6,011 nucleotides of DNA from Nitrososphaerales archaeon TH526 (GTDB lineage: Archaea; Thermoproteota; Nitrososphaeria; Nitrososphaerales; Nitrososphaeraceae). Numbering within the stretch: position 1 is the stretch's first letter; every line of letters starts with the position of its first letter. The stretch spans positions 1 through 6,011 of the forward strand of contig JAATVR010000039.1 in NCBI GenBank assembly GCA_014523665.1, written 5' to 3'. Positions 5,937 to 6,011 of this stretch are shown here, piece by piece. The notes under the pieces are model-generated. The model had not been told where the DNA came from. It ran no database searches and saw nothing but the letters and a program-made list of their open reading frames with translations. The position numbers and the translations under genes are program-made.

Positions 5937-5945
5937 ATCATTTTG
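5894..5945 (-). repeat. Inverted repeat enclosing the start of the 51-residue gene
   Basis: CAAAATGATAT (5894-5904) and ATATCATTTTG (5935-5945) are perfect 11-bp inverted arms separated by 30 nt. In the minus-strand transcript the 5' arm includes the first two bases of the start codon and the 3' arm covers codons 11-15. A smaller inner pair, GAGTG and CACTC, is nested in the loop. The fold could hide the start codon. Confidence 0.5.
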
Positions 5946-6011
5946 TAAAAATTATATCAGTCTTCAATCATTACAGATCAATGAATAATAAGGAAATTCA
6001 ACATGCGTTAG
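5946..6011. other. Window end, nothing definite
   Basis: These AT-rich bases lie upstream of the 51-residue minus-strand gene and probably contain its promoter. No reading frame, RNA gene or repeat can be supported before the window ends. Confidence 0.4.

Overview
The window looks like AT-rich archaeal chromosome. A Nitrososphaerota (Thaumarchaeota) ammonia oxidiser of the Nitrososphaera/Nitrosocosmicus type is my best guess. The supporting evidence is an archaeal-type 20S proteasome subunit pair, TATA-box promoters, oligo-T terminators, a possible leaderless gene, an S-layer-like COG1361 surface protein paired with a MacB/LolD-type ATPase, and loosely packed genes. There is no taxonomic marker gene, so the assignment is inference.

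Layout. (1) 68-1335, plus strand: a tight two-gene operon with a catalytically complete proteasome beta subunit followed 5 nt later by a divergent alpha subunit, each with a strong Shine-Dalgarno site, then an oligo-T terminator. (2) 1412-1594, minus strand, convergent: a 60-residue cysteine-rich small protein of unknown function. (3) 1595-1995: non-coding region with the TATA-like boxes of the flanking divergent genes and a cluster of AGTCA/TGACT half-sites. (4) 1996-4934, plus strand: an ABC ATPase overlapping by 4 nt (ATGA) a 725-residue membrane-anchored surface protein with repeated Ig-like NEW3/COG1361 domains. No permease gene accompanies them. (5) 4935-5277: non-coding, possibly with remnants of a decayed reading frame. 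(6) 5278-5703, minus strand: a small two-helix membrane protein with a disordered N-terminus and a TATA box placed for leaderless transcription. (7) 5781-5936, minus strand: a 51-residue gene of unknown function whose start codon lies in an 11-bp inverted repeat. The last 66 bases show nothing definite.

How the genes work together. The beta and alpha subunits should assemble into an alpha7-beta7-beta7-alpha7 protease. The beta subunit has no propeptide beyond Met. The alpha subunit has lost three of the four residues that hold the gate open in the Thermoplasma proteasome but keeps the pocket lysine that binds activator tails. Together they suggest a specialised, possibly alternative, proteasome; this is the strongest lead in the window. 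The ATPase and surface protein form a second unit, probably acting in the cell envelope with a permease encoded elsewhere.
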